Under the pieces are notes generated by a model. It worked only from the letters and a program-made list of their open reading frames with translations. It was not told where the DNA came from and searched no databases. From assembly GCA_016196905.1 (NCBI GenBank), contig JACPWV010000220.1:1-15761 (forward strand): a DNA stretch of 15,761 nucleotides, in the 5' to 3' direction. Made by a program: the position numbers and the translations under genes. Positions 14,226-15,761 of this stretch are shown here, one piece after another (position 1 is the stretch's first letter; every line of letters starts with the position of its first letter). Origin of the DNA: Chloroflexota bacterium. Its GTDB lineage: Bacteria; Chloroflexota; Anaerolineae; UBA7937; JACPPX01.

Positions 14226-14855
14226 TCACAACGCAATTAACCCCTGCTGCAGTGCCATGCTGACCGCCTCGGTGCGATTGGCCGCCTGGAGTTTTCCCAA
14301 AATCGCGCTGATGTGGAATTTCACGGTGTGCTCTGTAATAACAAGTTCACTCGCGATTTGCTTATTCGGGAGCCCACGTGCCATCAAGCGCAGGACGTCG
14401 AGCTCGCGTTCGGTCAGAGGCTCGACCATTTCGGTCTCGCTGAGCGGTCGGGTGCGTGCCAGCAGCGCCGCCGCGGCGGCGGAATCCAGAACCAACATGC
14501 CGGCGTGCGCCGCTCGGATGGCATGTCCCATCTCTTCGGCAGAGGCATTCCGCGCTAGGTAGCCTTTAGCGCCCGCAGCCAAGGCATTGACGACGCGAGC
14601 ATCCTCCGCCGATTCGCCCAAAGCCAAGATCTTAGTGATAGGCGCAGTGCGCAAAATTTCGCTCACGCCATTTTCGTCGTCGAGCTGTTCTAGATCGAAC
14701 AGCACCACATCGGGTGCCTGTGCTCGGATTTGGGACAAAGCATCCGAGAGGAAGCGCGCTTCCCCGCTCACTTGGAGATCCTGGTGCTGGATCAGGAGCG
14801 ATTTTAATCCTTCGCGGATGACGGGATAGGGTGCCACGATCAGAATTTTTATCAC
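14226..14855 (-). CDS. NarL/LuxR-type transcription regulator with degenerate receiver domain
   Basis: 209 residues. The N-terminal receiver fold (1-120) is recognisable from MIKILIVAPYPVIREGLKSL, VVLFDLEQL, KILALGESAED and AAGAKGYLARNASAEEM. The usual acidic pair after strand 1 is Ala8-Pro9 and the conserved Lys is Arg102, while the phospho-acceptor-like Asp54 remains. Without the acidic pair, Mg-dependent phosphorylation is doubtful. The C-terminal LuxR helix-turn-helix (about 147-205) is intact: PLTERELDVLRLMARGLPNK, IASELVITEHTVKFHISAIL, GKLQAANRTEAV. No sensor kinase is adjacent, which fits phosphorylation-independent control. The start is GTG at 14855; no Shine-Dalgarno is present, and a promoter is placed so that transcription would begin at the GTG. 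Confidence 0.88.
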   Translation of the reverse strand: MIKILIVAPYPVIREGLKSLLIQHQDLQVSGEARFLSDALSQIRAQAPDVVLFDLEQLDDENGVSEILRTAPITKILALGESAEDARVVNALAAGAKGYLARNASAEEMGHAIRAAHAGMLVLDSAAAAALLARTRPLSETEMVEPLTERELDVLRLMARGLPNKQIASELVITEHTVKFHISAILGKLQAANRTEAVSMALQQGLIAL

Positions 14856-14861
14856 TTAGCA

Positions 14862-14890
14862 ATCGTAACAATCGCACCGGATGCTGTCAA
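14862..14890 (-). promoter_or_regulatory. Sigma70-type promoter of the LuxR-type regulator
   Basis: On the minus strand a perfect -35, TTGACA (14890-14885), a 17-nt spacer and -10 TACGAT (14867-14862, 4 of 6 matches) precede the gene. Six nucleotides separate the -10 from the GTG, so the start site would coincide with the start codon. It lies just after the stop of the VOC-family gene. Confidence 0.6.
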
Positions 14891-14896
14891 CTACAT

Positions 14897-15322
14897 TTAA
14901 TCTCGCACCGCGTGTAGATTATCGGGGTCTGCATAAGCGCGTTCCATTTGATCCGGCCGGTCGTTTTGAAAGATAGCCCATGAGTTTCCGCTCGGGTCGT
15001 CAAAGCGGTAACAAGGCCCGTTAGGGATCTCGAACGCGTCGCCCTCAGGCTTCCAGCCACGCGCTTTCAAGTCGCGCACAGTGGCGCGCAAATCCTCCAC
15101 AGCAAATACCGGCAGGCAGCTAGGCGCGGGGCGATGGTCGGCGATGAGTATAAGGGGCCCAACCCCCACACGGAAAGCGGCTACGCGCGCACCGAAGTCC
15201 TGGAAGTGCCAAACTCGTTTCGCGCCGATAATGTCTCGATAGTAGGTGAGATCAGCATCGAAGTCTGCGGAGCCCACATAGAGATATTGAAGTGTGCCGA
15301 GCGGTGCGGCATTAGCCTTCAT
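14897..15322 (-). CDS. VOC (glyoxalase/bleomycin-resistance) family protein
   Basis: 141 residues from the ATG at 15322. The sequence has the paired beta-alpha-beta-beta-beta modules of the vicinal oxygen chelate superfamily: GTLQYLYVGSADFDADLTYY and RDIIGAKRVWHFQDF, then SCLPVFAVEDLRATVRDLKA, RGWKPEGDAFEIPNGPCYRF, DDPSGNSWAIFQND. One such domain normally works as a dimer, in glyoxalase-like, dioxygenase-like or drug-binding roles; the substrate cannot be inferred. The ATG has GAGGAG 12 nt upstream, rather far. A GTG 11 codons earlier (15355, VFTQNEEASRA) has no such site, so the ATG is preferred. The regulator promoter follows immediately after the stop. Confidence 0.8.
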   Translation of the reverse strand: MKANAAPLGTLQYLYVGSADFDADLTYYRDIIGAKRVWHFQDFGARVAAFRVGVGPLILIADHRPAPSCLPVFAVEDLRATVRDLKARGWKPEGDAFEIPNGPCYRFDDPSGNSWAIFQNDRPDQMERAYADPDNLHAVRD

Positions 15323-15355
15323 GGCACGACTCGCCTCCTCGTTCTGGGTAAACAC

Positions 15356-15721
15356 AATTTGGCGAGATTTGAGGTGGAGCGAAACAGCGTAGGGTGGGTT
15401 GGATCAGGCAAACGACAGGACCAAAACCGCCAAGCCCTGCTATAAATCGTCAGCGTCGCACACAGCCGCCTGAAAAATGGCTGAGCCTGCGTTTTGAAAC
15501 AAGCTCCAGAAGTCTAGCCAATTATAACTGAAAATAGGGTAGCACAGAGCCTCTCGCTTCCAGCCAGAATGGCAACCCCCGCCGGAGGGACATGTCGGCT
15601 TGGTCACTCGGCGGCCGCCCCTACTTTCACTGCCATCCGAGGGCTTTGTGAGGGAGGATACATTGATCGGTCCCGTCTCGAGCTAAAAGAAGGGATATAA
15701 CGGGGTAACGGGAGACGATCG
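15356..15721. other. Intergenic stretch of about 365 bp, no gene seen
   Basis: It lies between two divergent genes and should contain both promoters. On the plus strand TATAAC (15696-15701) lies 20 nt before the ATG at 15722, without a good -35. On the minus strand TATAAT (15526-15521) is perfect but too far from the VOC gene and lacks a -35. CAGCC (15463-15467) and GGCTG (15479-15483) form a small hairpin. No family-like open frame or tRNA was found. Confidence 0.4.
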
Positions 15722-15761
15722 ATGACACTGGCTCCTCTAGTCCGTCGGCTGCTCTATCGCC
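15722..15761 (+). CDS. Start of a divergent plus-strand gene, cut by the window edge
   Basis: ATG at 15722 opens a frame reading MTLAPLVRRLLYR to the end of the window. GGGAG sits 7 nt upstream and a TATAAC hexamer 20 nt upstream, together a plausible start. Only 13 residues are visible, so no family can be named. It would be the only plus-strand gene here. Confidence 0.4.
   Translation, partial: MTLAPLVRRLLYR

Noticed and set aside
15521..15526. TATAAT on the minus strand as the VOC-gene promoter
   Set aside because: No -35 at 16-18 nt, and it would leave a leader of about 190 nt; AT-rich hexamers occur by chance in intergenic DNA.
1..15761. CRISPR arrays, insertion sequences, tRNA or rRNA genes
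   Set aside because: No regularly spaced direct repeats, no transposase-like protein, no terminal inverted repeats with target duplications and no cloverleaf were found on reading both strands.

Overview
The window is GC-rich bacterial chromosome with dense gene packing. Every recognisable gene except one that begins in the last 40 bases lies on the minus strand, so the biological reading order runs from high to low coordinates. The mix of genes (a PhoB/PhoR-pstSCAB-phoU block, a DUF1893 protein, a small DUF5519 'luciferase-domain' protein, frequent GTG starts) would fit a Chloroflexota-type or similar high-GC environmental bacterium. That assignment is an inference from gene style only; there is no rRNA or other marker here.

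Left two thirds (about 1-8480): a phosphate-starvation locus, read in the order phoB, phoR, pstS, pstC, pstA, pstB, then four non-standard genes, then phoU, which runs off the left edge. PhoR/PhoB are the sensor kinase and response regulator. PstS, PstC, PstA and PstB form the high-affinity phosphate ABC importer. A candidate PhoB box (four 11-bp-phased units, three carrying GTAAC) lies between phoR and pstS, with a -10-like hexamer exactly 10 nt downstream. Between pstB and phoU, usually neighbours, sit a trypsin-fold protein that has lost its whole catalytic triad, a DUF1893 protein, an HD-domain protein whose start overlaps the DUF1893 gene, and a thioredoxin-type arsenate reductase (arsC). 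arsC carries an apparent 1-nt frameshift; the family-like C-terminus continues in another frame and ends 13 nt before phoU. Placing arsC and two uncharacterised proteins inside a phosphate-import operon is the most system-like observation in the window: Pst transporters also admit arsenate, which ArsC would reduce.

Middle (about 8480-11950): a 345-bp non-coding stretch with several inverted repeats, an ion-channel-like membrane protein with a divergent pore loop, an intact DUF5519 gene, and a TetA-like MFS exporter. A 14-bp perfect palindrome lies 7 nt before the exporter's start codon. Upstream of the exporter is a truncated second copy of the DUF5519 gene, so the exporter is flanked by an intact and a broken copy.

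Right third (about 11950-15761): an NmrA-type NAD(P)-binding protein, a strong hairpin terminator, an HtrA/DegP-like protease with PDZ domain but no visible signal peptide, a NarL/LuxR-type regulator with a degenerate receiver domain and an apparently leaderless start, and a VOC/glyoxalase-like protein. A non-coding stretch follows, then the start of a divergent plus-strand gene. No tRNA, rRNA, insertion sequence or CRISPR array was seen.
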